In this document: one piece after another, positions 8,353 through 14,980 of the stretch | Position numbering within the stretch: position 1 is the stretch's first letter | Layout of the letters: each line of letters begins with the position of its first letter | IMG/VR virus record: IMGVR_UViG_3300032144_000029 | Location: 1-41,256 of that record | DNA length: 41,256 nt | Source of the DNA: a virus | Strand: one strand, 5' to 3' | Notes under the pieces: generated by a model | What the model was told of the DNA's origin: nothing | The model's database searches: none | Seen by the model: only the letters and a program-made list of their open reading frames with translations | Position numbers and translations under genes: made by a program

Positions 8353-8952
8353 GTGCCGACCGAGGAGCGCATCCTCCAGTTCCGCGACACGCTGCTAACC
8401 CTGCTGCCGGAGGGCAAGCTCTGGCGGCTCGTGAAGGGCGGCGTCTTCGATCGCCTGCTGCAGACGATCGCGAGCGAGGGCGCGACGATCGATGAGGTGA
8501 TCACCGCCGTCGCGACCGAGGCGCTTCCCAGCCAGGCGAACATGCTGCTTGAAGGATGGGAGTACGAGGTCGGCCTGCCCGACCCGAACTTCCCGTCCGA
8601 CGTGCCGCTCACGCTCGCGGAGCGTCGCGATCTGGTCGTCGCGAAGCTGCAGGCGGTCGGAGGCTGTTGCGCCGACTTCTTCGTCGCGCTGGCGGCGCGC
8701 CTCGGCGTCACGATCACGATCACGGAGTTCGAGGCGTTCGAGGTTGGCGAGTCGGCGGTCGAGGATCCGCTCGACGACGAGACGGCGCGCTTCCTCTGGC
8801 AGGTGAATGCACCCGACAGCGTCACGCGGTACTTCGAGGTGGGCGAGTCGGCCGTCGGCGATCCGCTGGAGAGCGGCGGCAACGAACTGCTCGAGGTGCT
8901 GCTCAACTCGGCCAAGCAGGCCCACACGAAGATCATCTTCAGCTACACGTAG
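8353..8952 (+). CDS. Baseplate-tail protein (Mu gp48 / YmfQ-like, DUF2313)
   Basis: A 199-aa protein from GTG 8353. The start LLTLLPEGKLWRLVKGGVFDRLLQTIASE and the segment LLEGWEYEVGLPDPNFPSDVPLTLAERRDLVVAKLQAVGG are characteristic of the YmfQ/gp48 family, which closes the baseplate in Mu-like tails. The family motif F-x-V-G-x-S-x-x-x-D-P-L occurs twice (near residues 134 and 157), then KQAHTKIIFSYT. The duplication is a small oddity. In Mu this gene follows gp47 directly; here the fibre and three other genes intervene. Confidence 0.85.
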   Translation: MPTEERILQFRDTLLTLLPEGKLWRLVKGGVFDRLLQTIASEGATIDEVITAVATEALPSQANMLLEGWEYEVGLPDPNFPSDVPLTLAERRDLVVAKLQAVGGCCADFFVALAARLGVTITITEFEAFEVGESAVEDPLDDETARFLWQVNAPDSVTRYFEVGESAVGDPLESGGNELLEVLLNSAKQAHTKIIFSYT

Positions 8953-8962
8953 GAGAACGGCG

Positions 8963-9547
8963 GTGGCAGCGAACAAGGCGACGGGAACGGTGATCATCAC
9001 GGGCGAGCCGGGCGTGGTCCTGGCGGCCGGCACGCGGCTCGTGCGCGAGAGCGACGAGCGGGCCTACGAGCTCGTGGCGGAGGCGACGATCGGCGCGGAC
9101 GGCGACGTCGTTGCGCAGGTGACCGCCGCGCGCGCGGGCGCGCCGAGCGAGGCCACCGCCGGCACCGAGCTCATCTTCGAGGGCGACGACGGCAAGGAGA
9201 TGGTCGCCGCGGTCGGCGCCGAGGGCATCACGCTGGCGAACCCCGCGGCCGCGCCCGCGACCTCCGCTTCCAAGGATGACGCGGTCGACGACGACGAGCC
9301 CGACGGGCCGGTCGACGACGCGGATGCGGCCGAGCCGAGCGAGCAGCTCGTCGTCCACTTCATGGTGAACGGCGCCGGCGTCCAGCGGGCGCCGGCGCGG
9401 GTGATCGGGCACCACGACGAGCTGCTCGACCTGCAGGCGACGCTCGACGGGCGCGACTACACGCTCGAGCGCGTGCCGCCGCGCCAGCTGGACCAGGGCG
9501 ACGCGCTGCCCTTCTACGAGCGGGTCGTCGCCACCGCGGCGGGCTGA
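8963..9547 (+). CDS. Putative virion protein with baseplate-J-like beta domain
   Basis: A 194-aa protein from GTG 8963. Residues 4-75 (KATGTVIITGEPGVVLAAGTRLVRESDERAYELVAEATIGADGDVVAQVTAARAG) repeat the pattern of the N-terminal beta domain of baseplate J proteins. A strongly acidic linker follows (about 105-130, DDAVDDDEPDGPVDDAD), then a small C-terminal domain with DLQATLDGRDYTLERVPPRQ. It could be a fibre or baseplate adaptor that borrowed the J fold. No assigned function is recognised. It precedes the gpZ-like gene by 2 bp. Confidence 0.55.
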   Translation: MAANKATGTVIITGEPGVVLAAGTRLVRESDERAYELVAEATIGADGDVVAQVTAARAGAPSEATAGTELIFEGDDGKEMVAAVGAEGITLANPAAAPATSASKDDAVDDDEPDGPVDDADAAEPSEQLVVHFMVNGAGVQRAPARVIGHHDELLDLQATLDGRDYTLERVPPRQLDQGDALPFYERVVATAAG

Positions 9548-9549
9548 CC

Positions 9550-10335
9550 ATGGCGACGCGCGGGTGGCAGGTCGCGGCGGGGAGCACCGTCCTCGACCCC
9601 GTCGTCCTGGCCCACAACGCGCCCGACCTCGAGCGCTGGAGCAAGGACGTGGTCGAGCGGCAGGTGCCGTTCGCCGCGGCCGCCGCGCTGACGCGCATGG
9701 CGCAGGCGGCGGTGAAGCGCTTGCAGGCCACGCTCGGCAACTACATGACGATCCGCAACCAGCGCGTGCCGCGCGGCATCACGCTCGTCCGGGCGAAGAA
9801 GAGCGACTGGCCGAACCCCAAGGCGTGGGTCGGCGACAAGGACGACTTCATGCGCCTGCAGGCGACGGGCGAGCCCAAGCGCGCGAAGGACGGCGGGATG
9901 ATCGCGGTGCCGACGCGCGCGATCCTCACGAAGCGCGGCAAGGCCGGGACGTTCCCGACGGCCGTGCGGCCCGTCATCCGCACGAACAAGGCCGACGTCG
10001 GCTACCGCAACCCCAACGTCATCCGCCTCAACCAGAACGTGCTGCTGCGCGACCTGCTCTGGCGGCGCAAGGGCAAGCTGAAGAACCAGAAGAAGGCGTC
10101 GACGATCCAGGCACTTTGGAGCCTGCGCCGCGAGCAGCCGATGCGGAAGCGCTGGCCGTTCCGGGAGGAGGTGCAGGCCGAGTGCCAGGCCAACTACGCG
10201 AGCGTCTTCTCGATCGAGCTGGAGGCCGCGGTGCGCTCGGCGAAGACGCGCGCGACGCGACTCACTTCAGGCGCCGGCAGGAAGGCCTACCTCGAAGAAC
10301 TCGAACGCGTGGTGAGGTCTCGTCGCGGCAGTTGA
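9550..10335 (+). CDS. Minor tail protein, weakly gpZ-like
   Basis: A 261-aa very basic protein from ATG 9550. The segment VERQVPFAAAAALTRMAQAAVKRLQATL (about residues 37-63) resembles the start of prophage minor tail protein Z (lambda gpZ family), where PFA-x-x-x-AL-x-x-x-A is typical. The rest is Lys/Arg-rich (RRKGKLKNQKKASTIQALW, REEQ-like helices) with a beta middle (GMIAVPTRAILTKRG). gpZ proteins act at the end of tail assembly. Sequence support is limited to the N-terminal helix, so the family is tentative. It is the last gene of the tail operon before the non-coding region at 10336-10526. Confidence 0.5.
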   Translation: MATRGWQVAAGSTVLDPVVLAHNAPDLERWSKDVVERQVPFAAAAALTRMAQAAVKRLQATLGNYMTIRNQRVPRGITLVRAKKSDWPNPKAWVGDKDDFMRLQATGEPKRAKDGGMIAVPTRAILTKRGKAGTFPTAVRPVIRTNKADVGYRNPNVIRLNQNVLLRDLLWRRKGKLKNQKKASTIQALWSLRREQPMRKRWPFREEVQAECQANYASVFSIELEAAVRSAKTRATRLTSGAGRKAYLEELERVVRSRRGS

Positions 10336-10491
10336 GGCCGCCTCGGCGCGTTCGTGTTTCGTTGAGGGCAAAGGGTATGCCACACACCCAAAAATGGGTC
10401 CTCCGACGACCCCCTTGGGCACGGGTGCCGCGGGCCGCCGGCTTCATCTAGTGACAGGGTGAAAATCGGGGTTACCACTCTCTTTCGCCCG
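10336..10491. other. Non-coding end of the tail operon
   Basis: No convincing gene is seen here. The stretch is less GC-rich than its surroundings. It contains one small perfect palindrome (ACCCA-AAAA-TGGGT, 10386-10399), which could be a weak terminator or a protein-binding site. The strong promoter at 10492 follows. Confidence 0.5.
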
Positions 10492-10519
10492 TTGACACTA
10501 GGGCCAGTGGCCCTATACT
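10492..10519 (+). promoter_or_regulatory. Strong sigma70-type promoter with embedded operator
   Basis: TTGACA at 10492-10497, a 16-base spacer and TATACT at 10514-10519: a perfect -35 and a 5/6 -10. The spacer holds a perfect 17-bp palindrome, tagggccagtggcccta (10499-10515), which runs into the -10. A protein bound there would directly block RNA polymerase, the classic arrangement for a phage early promoter under repressor control. The expected start of transcription (about 10526) coincides with an ATG at 10527. It faces the RadC operon. Confidence 0.75.
10499..10515. promoter_or_regulatory. 17-bp perfect palindromic operator
   Basis: Arms TAGGGCCA and TGGCCCTA separated by one G, between -35 and -10 of the promoter above. 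Odd-length palindromes of this size are typical for dimeric HTH repressors. Candidate binders in the genome are the XRE/ImmA protein (39722-40915) and the small HTH protein (11635-11919). Neither assignment can be made from sequence. Confidence 0.65.
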
Positions 10520-10526
10520 TCGGGGC

Positions 10527-10619
10527 ATGACGAGCGACGAGAGGCGCGTGCCTCCCCAAGCGAGTCAGGCGTGCGCCGGCCGACTGGCGCAGGAGATCGA
10601 ACGATGCGGTGCAAGGTGA
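10527..10619 (+). CDS. Possible leaderless leader peptide
   Basis: A 30-codon reading frame from ATG 10527 to TGA 10617-10619, starting MTSDERRVPP and ending within the first codons of the RadC-like gene in another frame. Its ATG lies 7 bases after the -10 box, so the transcript would begin at or next to the start codon. It could be a translated leader that couples ribosomes into the next gene. Coding status is uncertain; the peptide has no recognisable feature. Confidence 0.25.
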   Translation: MTSDERRVPPQASQACAGRLAQEIERCGAR

Positions 10620-11080
10620 CGCTCGCGAGTGGGATCGAGGGCACGCTGACGCTGCGGTGCCCGCAGGGCGCCGGCCCCGTGGCGGCGACGGCGACCCGGA
10701 AGAGCGCCGCGAAGCCGGAGCAGGTGGCGGAGATCGTCCGCGCGATCCTCGGCGAGCGGCTGACGCGGGTCGAGGTGGTCGTCGTGATCACGTTGGATGC
10801 GCGCTCGAAGGTGATCGCGGCGCACGAGGTTTCGGTCGGCTCGCTGATGTCGAGCGTCCTGCATCCGCGCGAGGTGTTCCGCGCCGCGGTGCTCGACAGC
10901 GCGGCGGCCCTGATCGTCGCGCACAACCACCCGAGCGGCGACCCGACCCCGAGCGTCGAGGACCACCAAGTCACGGCGCGCTTGGTCGAGGCCGGTTCGG
11001 TGATGGGGATCCGTCTGCTCGACCACGTGGTCGTGGCGGACTCGGACTTCCGCTCCTTCGCGCGCGAGGGCTGGATCTGA
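10604..11080 (+). CDS. RadC-like JAB/MPN-domain protein
   Basis: A 158-aa protein from ATG 10604. It contains the RadC/JAB signature VIVAHNHPSGDPTPSVEDHQVTARLVEAG (H-x-H...S...D metal site), followed by IRLLDHVVVADSDFRSFAREGWI. Chromosomal RadC proteins have an extra N-terminal HhH region; here a short unrelated N-terminus replaces it, as in RadC-like proteins of prophages and islands. The fold suggests a metal-dependent isopeptidase-type active site, but no substrate is established and the old DNA-repair label is doubtful. An upstream in-frame codon would add 11 residues, but ATG 10604 gives the usual start. It is the first real gene of the promoter/operator-controlled operon. Confidence 0.85.
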   Translation: MRCKVTLASGIEGTLTLRCPQGAGPVAATATRKSAAKPEQVAEIVRAILGERLTRVEVVVVITLDARSKVIAAHEVSVGSLMSSVLHPREVFRAAVLDSAAALIVAHNHPSGDPTPSVEDHQVTARLVEAGSVMGIRLLDHVVVADSDFRSFAREGWI

Positions 11081-11087
11081 GGCGGGT

Positions 11088-11130
11088 CGGCTCGCGCCGC
11101 CCTTCCAACCGGGAGGGCGGCGCCGAGCCG
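11088..11130. terminator. GC-rich hairpin after the RadC-like gene
   Basis: cggctcgcgccgccct (11088-11103) pairs with the stretch at 11114-11130 over 16 bp with one bulged base; the loop is 10 bases. There is no U-run, and the next gene's ribosome site (GGAGG) starts four bases later. It may act as an attenuator or RNA stabiliser separating radC from downstream genes. Confidence 0.55.
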
Positions 11131-11150
11131 AACGGAGGCAGAGGACGACC

Positions 11151-11645
11151 ATGCGCTACCTGCATCACGTGAGGCTCGTGACCGGTTACGGAGGGAGGTC
11201 GACTCGCGACGAGGTCGACGACCAGGCGATCGCGCGCTTCCGCAGTCTCATCGCGGCCGGCGGCGGGGCGCTCGAACCCGACGGCAACGAGCTGCGCGTC
11301 GAGGTCAGCGGCCGCTGCCTGACTGCCACCGTGCACCGCTCGGCCGAGCGCGGCGGCGAGCTGCTCGCGACGATCGGGGTCGCGGAGCACAGTCGTTGCG
11401 GAGCCGCGCTCTGGCGGCGGTTGCACCAAGATTGCGTCGTGAAGCTCGGGCGGGTCACGATGAGGCGCGACGAGGTTCCGCCGGAGCCGTGGTCCGCCGC
11501 GTGCCTCGAGGCTGGAGCCGAGGCGGACGCCGCCGCCATGCGCTGGCTCGGAGACATCGAGCGCTGCCTCTCGTGGGCATGGCTGGTCGAGGTCGAGCAG
11601 CGGACGGCGGCGCGGAGACAGGGAGGGCAGGGCGATGGTGCGTGA
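11151..11645 (+). CDS. Conserved phage/bacterial protein of unknown function
   Basis: A 164-aa protein from ATG 11151 with GGAGG 12 bases upstream. The N-terminal TGYGGRSTRDEV, a central beta region (ELRVEVSGRCLTATVHR, GGELLATIGVAE) and a C-terminal AAAMRWLGDIERCLSWAWLVEVE are recognisable from a family found in phages and high-GC bacteria whose role is not known to me. No catalytic motif is evident. It overlaps the following HTH gene by 11 bp and is probably co-transcribed with radC. Its place in an operator-controlled operon suggests early or regulatory work, but that is inference. Confidence 0.65.
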   Translation: MRYLHHVRLVTGYGGRSTRDEVDDQAIARFRSLIAAGGGALEPDGNELRVEVSGRCLTATVHRSAERGGELLATIGVAEHSRCGAALWRRLHQDCVVKLGRVTMRRDEVPPEPWSAACLEAGAEADAAAMRWLGDIERCLSWAWLVEVEQRTAARRQGGQGDGA

Positions 11646-11919
11646 CGCGACGAAGCTCGGAGAGTTCGTGCAGGACGACGCGGCGAGGGTGCCGTACTCG
11701 GCCTCGGAACCGGTCAAGCGGCTGCGCGCCCTGCTGAAGAAGCACAGGCTGCCGCAGGTGCGAGCGGCCGCGCTGCTCGGCGTCGACCAGCGCACCGTGC
11801 GCCGGTGGCTCGCGCCTCCGAAGTCGCCGGGCTGGCGCAGCTGCCCGGCGTGGGTGCCGGTCATCCTGGAGGTTCAGATTCGAGCGGCGTCCGGCAAGCG
11901 CCGCGCGCGCCGGCGGTAG
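11635..11919 (+). CDS. Small HTH DNA-binding protein
   Basis: A 94-aa protein from ATG 11635 with a strong GGGAGG site upstream. Residues 24-60 (EPVKRLRALLKKHRLPQVRAAALLGVDQRTVRRWLAPPK) form a clear helix-turn-helix: LPQVRAAALLGV leads into the turn and DQRTVRRWL is the recognition helix. The layout is Cro/XRE-like, with a short basic C-terminus. It may be a phage transcription factor (Cro-like) or a recombination directionality protein. It is the last gene of the radC operon and converges on the integrase. The 17-bp operator at 10499 is a possible autoregulatory site. Confidence 0.75.
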   Translation: MVRDATKLGEFVQDDAARVPYSASEPVKRLRALLKKHRLPQVRAAALLGVDQRTVRRWLAPPKSPGWRSCPAWVPVILEVQIRAASGKRRARRR

Positions 11920-11925
11920 CGCGAA

Positions 11926-12004
11926 GCGCCGCCCACCTCGTCGGTCTGCCCGGCCGGAGTCAAGGGGGTTTCCCGACTCCAACCACCTCCAAGGTGGGCG
12001 GCGC
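11926..12004. terminator. Nested inverted repeats between convergent genes
   Basis: Perfect 13-bp arms gcgccgcccacct (11926-11938) and aggtgggcggcgc (11992-12004) enclose 53 bases. Inside lies a second stem (ggagtc/gactcc). A competing stem pairs ccacct (11983-11988) with the same aggtgg. It sits between the HTH gene and the end of the integrase, so a bidirectional terminator is likely. An attachment site on this side of the integrase is a second possibility. Confidence 0.6.
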
Positions 12005-12011
12005 GATCACG

Positions 12012-13001
12012 CTAACCCGCAGCGCCGCCACGCACGATGCGCAGCCCGGTCGGAGCGACCGGCACGGCCGGCGCCGGCAGAGGTGGCGGCGGCGGCCCGC
12101 CCGCCGTCGGATGCGCGCGCAGGTAGACCTCGCGCAGGCGTTGCGGCGTGACGTGGGTGTAGCGCTCGGTCGTCGCGAGCGTCGCGTGCCCGAGGAGCTC
12201 CTGCACGACGCGCAGGTCGGCGCCGCCCTCGAGCAGGTGCGTCGCGAAGGAGTGCCGCAGCGTGTGAGGGCTCGCGCGCCCGCGCATCCCCGCCTGCAGG
12301 CAGGCGCGCCGGAGCATCTCCCTGGCCGACGAGCTCGACAGCGGCTCGCCGCGCGCCCCGATGAAGAGGAACGCCGACTGCCGGTTGATGAAGGCGAGGC
12401 GCTCCGCGCGCAGCTGCCGCCAGGCGCGGATCGCTTCGGCGGCGCGCTCGCTCAGGAAGACGACGCGCTCCTTGCCGCCCTTGCCGCGGATCAGCAGCGA
12501 GCCGTCGTTCACCCGGAAGGCGTCCTCGGTGACGCTCAGCGCCTCGGAGATCCGCATCCCGCTGGCGTAGAGCAACTCCATCGTCGCGCGGTCGCGCGCC
12601 CCGATGAAGCCGTCGGCGGGGATGCAGTTCAGCAGGTGCTCGACCTCGACGCGCGTCAGCACGCGCGGGAGCCGGCGCGGCCGGCGCGGCAGGTCGATGC
12701 AGTCGGCGACGTTTCGAGGGAGCCGCGCCGAACGAACGTAGAACGTCAGCAGCGAACGAATGACCGACAGTCGCCGGTGCAGTGAGGCTGGCGAATCGTG
12801 ACCACCCACGCCATTTGTGCGGAAGACGCTGTAGTGGCGCAGGTGCTCGACCGTGATTCCCTCGAGCTGGTCGACGCCCTGGCTCTTGGTCCACGCGAGG
12901 AAGCACTTGAGATCGTAGGCGTAGGCGACGTGCGTGCGCGGGGACTGTGACTTGGCCTTGACTGAATCGAGGAAGTGGGCAACGTCCTCTGCGAGTGGCA
13001 T
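12012..13001 (-). CDS. XerC/XerD-like tyrosine recombinase (phage integrase)
   Basis: A 329-aa protein on the minus strand, the only clear minus-strand gene; ATG at 13001 follows an AGGGG ribosome site. An N-terminal SAM-like core-binding domain (about 4-95) precedes the catalytic domain. All catalytic residues are present: Arg150 (ASGMRISEAL), Lys174 (RGKGGKER), His246 and Arg249 (PHTLRHSFATH), His272 (LGHATLATTERY) and Tyr281. Size and motif spelling match Xer recombinases rather than lambda Int, with no arm-binding domain. The last ~30 residues form a Pro-rich tail. The protein should integrate and excise the genome, perhaps at a Xer-like site such as the palindrome at 13191-13210 upstream of its start. 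Confidence 0.92.
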   Translation of the reverse strand: MPLAEDVAHFLDSVKAKSQSPRTHVAYAYDLKCFLAWTKSQGVDQLEGITVEHLRHYSVFRTNGVGGHDSPASLHRRLSVIRSLLTFYVRSARLPRNVADCIDLPRRPRRLPRVLTRVEVEHLLNCIPADGFIGARDRATMELLYASGMRISEALSVTEDAFRVNDGSLLIRGKGGKERVVFLSERAAEAIRAWRQLRAERLAFINRQSAFLFIGARGEPLSSSSAREMLRRACLQAGMRGRASPHTLRHSFATHLLEGGADLRVVQELLGHATLATTERYTHVTPQRLREVYLRAHPTAGGPPPPPLPAPAVPVAPTGLRIVRGGAAG

Positions 13002-13074
13002 TCGATCACCCCTGGCGACCTGCGACCGCGACGCAGGCGAAACCCCCTACCTAATTCTCGCTACAGAAAACTGA

Positions 13075-13102
13075 TTGACAAGCCGATAGAGAGAAATACC
13101 AT
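13075..13102 (+). promoter_or_regulatory. Candidate promoter for the excisionase-led operon
   Basis: TTGACA (13075-13080), 16 bases, then TACCAT (13097-13102; 4/6 match to the -10 consensus) in a locally AT-rich stretch. It points toward the HTH gene at 13306 and the long accessory operon. The complementary strand offers TTGTCA at the same place for an integrase promoter, but with a poor -10. Confidence 0.45.
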
Positions 13103-13186
13103 TCAGCGCGTCGGGTAGGGAAAGCCCGCGAAGCGCGCCTGCGGTGACCGTGCCACGCGACCCTGGAAGTGATCAGTCCCCAGGGA

Positions 13187-13214
13187 TCAGGCGATAAGGC
13201 ATGTTATCGCAGGT
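13187..13214. promoter_or_regulatory. dif-like Xer site, candidate attP core
   Basis: The centre gcgataaggcatgttatcgc (13191-13210) is a perfect 7-bp inverted repeat around a 6-base spacer. The layout ATAA-N6-TTAT with 11-bp arms is that of XerC/XerD core sites such as dif. A partial direct repeat follows (tgttatcgcag at 13202, tgttattcgcag at 13214). It lies 190 bp upstream of the Xer-type integrase start. A repressor operator is the main alternative. Confidence 0.5.
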
Positions 13215-13269
13215 GTTATTCGCAGCTCCCCGCCCGACCTCCTGAGCGCAGGAGAGTTGGCGGAGCGGG

Positions 13270-13288
13270 GTCGGGTGCGCCACCCGAC
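13270..13288. promoter_or_regulatory. 8-bp-arm palindrome before the excisionase-like gene
   Basis: gtcgggtg-cgc-cacccgac is a perfect inverted repeat ending 4 bases before the ribosome site (GAGGGGAG) of the TTG-started HTH gene. It could be an RNA hairpin limiting translation or a DNA operator. Confidence 0.4.
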
Positions 13289-13305
13289 TTCGAGGGGAGC
13301 GGGCC

Positions 13306-13560
13306 TTGTCGAGCAAGGTCTACACGTTGGCCGCGGCGGCGATGTTCGTCGGCGTCGGCGCCAATCGGATCAAGCGCGCGGTCGATGAGGGCGAGCTTCA
13401 GCGGGTCGATGTCGTAGGCGCCAGCCGGCTGCGCGGGCGCCTCCTCATCGAGGAGCGCGAGCTCACGAAGTTCCGCGCGCGGGTGACCGGTGCGATCGAC
13501 GCGGCGCAGCGCAAGCGCGACGCGGGCGAGCGGCCACTCGCAGCGGGAGCGCGGTCGTGA
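13306..13560 (+). CDS. Excisionase-like HTH protein
   Basis: An 84-aa protein started by TTG 13306, supported by GAGGGGAG 8 bases upstream. Residues 4-45 (VYTLAAAAMFVGVGANRIKRAVDEGELQRVDVVGASRLRGRLLIEERELTKFRAR) follow the MerR-type HTH_17/excisionase pattern, in which a helix-turn-helix is followed by a wing ending in a positively charged helix. Proteins of this size and position (divergent from a tyrosine integrase) commonly act as recombination directionality factors or regulators. It overlaps the next small gene by 4 bp and heads the long rightward operon. Confidence 0.65.
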   Translation: MSSKVYTLAAAAMFVGVGANRIKRAVDEGELQRVDVVGASRLRGRLLIEERELTKFRARVTGAIDAAQRKRDAGERPLAAGARS

Positions 13561-13721
13561 CCGCCAACCACGACCGTGCCAGGCGCCAGGCGGCGCCGCG
13601 CTGCGAGCGCTGCTCCTTCCTCAACGCGTGCGGCGGGCTGCTCGTGCTCTTCGCCGTCGTCGTGATCGTCGCGGTGGCGCTCTTCGCGCCGGACTTGGCG
13701 CCGCTGCGAGCCGCGCCGTGA
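13557..13721 (+). CDS. Small single-TM protein
   Basis: A 54-aa protein from GTG 13557, coupled by GTGA to the preceding stop. A basic N-terminus with three Cys (CERCSFLNAC) precedes a strongly hydrophobic segment, about residues 26-45 (GGLLVLFAVVVIVAVALFAP), then a short tail. The N-in/C-out orientation is expected. A holin-like or membrane-regulatory role could be argued from size and shape. It lies three genes before the SGNH-hydrolase-like gene, with which it may form a functional group. No family is recognised. Confidence 0.6.
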   Translation: MTANHDRARRQAAPRCERCSFLNACGGLLVLFAVVVIVAVALFAPDLAPLRAAP

Positions 13722-13879
13722 GCGCTGCCGATCGTCAGTTCCTGCGCGCGTCGCTGATGCGCGAGGCGCGCCTCAAGGTCGCGCGCGAGGCCACCGACTT
13801 CGGTGTGCATCGGCCGTCCGTTGGCGCCGCCTTCCGGTGGATGTGGGCCCGGCTGCGCCTGAGGCGCGGGCAGCCGTGA
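13718..13879 (+). CDS. Small basic protein, unknown
   Basis: A 53-aa protein from GTG 13718, overlapping the previous stop by 4 bp. It is rich in Arg (14 of 53) and predicted helical (DRQFLRASLMREARLKVAREATDF, FRWMWARLRLRRGQP). It has no Cys and no membrane segment. A nucleic-acid-binding or partner-binding role would fit its charge, but nothing specific is visible. Kept because it is tightly coupled on both sides. Confidence 0.5.
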   Translation: MSAADRQFLRASLMREARLKVAREATDFGVHRPSVGAAFRWMWARLRLRRGQP

Positions 13880-14031
13880 GCAGCCTCGATCGCGACCTGG
13901 TCGCCGAGCGCAACGACTGCCGGTCGATGGCGCGGGCCTTCATCGAAGCGGGATTCGCGGGAATGGCGTGGCCGTGGCTCCGGAGGGCTGCGGTGATCCA
14001 CGTCGACCTGAAGAAGAGGGGAATCGTCTGA
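13876..14031 (+). CDS. Small helical protein, unknown
   Basis: A 51-aa protein from GTG 13876, overlapping the preceding gene by 4 bp and the next by 1 bp (TGATG). Helical and amphipathic (LDRDLVAERNDCRSMARAFIEAGFAGMAWPWLRRAAVIHVDLKK). No known family. Coupled translation suggests it is made together with the SGNH-like protein. Confidence 0.5.
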   Translation: MSSLDRDLVAERNDCRSMARAFIEAGFAGMAWPWLRRAAVIHVDLKKRGIV

Positions 14032-14980
14032 TGCCGAACTGCAGCGCACCACCGATCGGAGTGGACACGATCGGCGACCAGGTCGGGCTCTACCAGGGCA
14101 GCGGCCACGACAGCGGCTACTACGGCGGCGGCCGCAACGTCCACACGCCCGAGCACCACAAAGCGATCGCCGAGGCGGCCGACGCCGTCATGCGGCTCGA
14201 CGCGCAGGGGCAGCCGGATCCCTGCGGCGAGATCGGCCTCGTCGGGCTGGGCTTCTCCTACTCGGTCGCCGTCTTCGACGCGATCAAGCTGGGGCTCGGC
14301 TTCCTCTCGCCGGCGCCGCGCGACGGGCTCGTGCCGGTCAACTGCGCCTATCCGGGCAAGGACGCCAGCAACTGGGCCGACCCGAACGACTGGGTCTGGA
14401 CGACGCACGTGCCCGCGATGCTCACCGTCGCCGGCGTGAGCCCGGCGCAGGTGCAGGTCGCCTACCTGCTGACGGGGCTGCGCGACTCGGGCGGCGTCGG
14501 CTACCCGCAGCACGTCGTGAATCTCACGGCGCTGCTGAAGGCGATCGCCGCCAACGCGCGCGCCGTCTTCCCGAACCTGAAGCTGCTCTACCTCGACTCG
14601 GTGCACGCGCACCACTACACGAACGCCGGCATCACGCCCGACGTCGAGCCGACGTTTCTCGAGCAGGGCTTCGCGGTGCGCCAGGTGATCCTCGACCAAC
14701 TCGCCGGCGACCAGCAGCTGGCTCCGAGCGTCGCGCCGGTCCTCGACTGGGGCGGGAGGCTCTGGTGCGACGGCGCGCGCGCCGACAGCCGCGGCCACGA
14801 CTGGCTCTGCCCGACCGACGTGCGGCCCGACGGCCATCACACGTCGGTGATCGGCTCGGACAAGTTGGCCGACCTCGTGCTCGACGTCTGGCGCGAGGCC
14901 GTCCACGCGCGCTGGCTCTACGGCGCGCCGGGCTCCGAGACGCCGGGTGGCGGCGTGCCGCCGACGCAGGAGGCCGGGTG

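Larger units (their letters stand above)
13002..13305. promoter_or_regulatory. Integrase/excisionase control region, palindrome-rich
   Basis: This 304-bp gap between divergent genes holds no gene. It has a local AT-rich stretch (about 13045-13110) with a promoter. Then come, in order, CCCTGG-N13-CCAGGG (13161-13185) centred on tgatca, the dif-like palindrome (13191-13210), ctcctg-agcg-caggag (13239-13254) and gtcgggtg-cgc-cacccgac (13270-13288). It is the best candidate region for attP and for the integrase/lysogeny switch. Confidence 0.6.

Noticed and set aside
11939-11991. tRNA-like or tRNA-fragment attachment site beside the integrase
   Set aside because: No T-loop GGTTCRA, no CCA-bearing acceptor pairing and no cloverleaf can be drawn; only nested hairpins are present.
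12012-13001. Host XerC/XerD gene rather than a phage integrase
   Set aside because: It is flanked by phage genes and a divergent excisionase-like HTH gene, has a Pro-rich C-terminal tail unusual for host Xer, and no host housekeeping gene is present.
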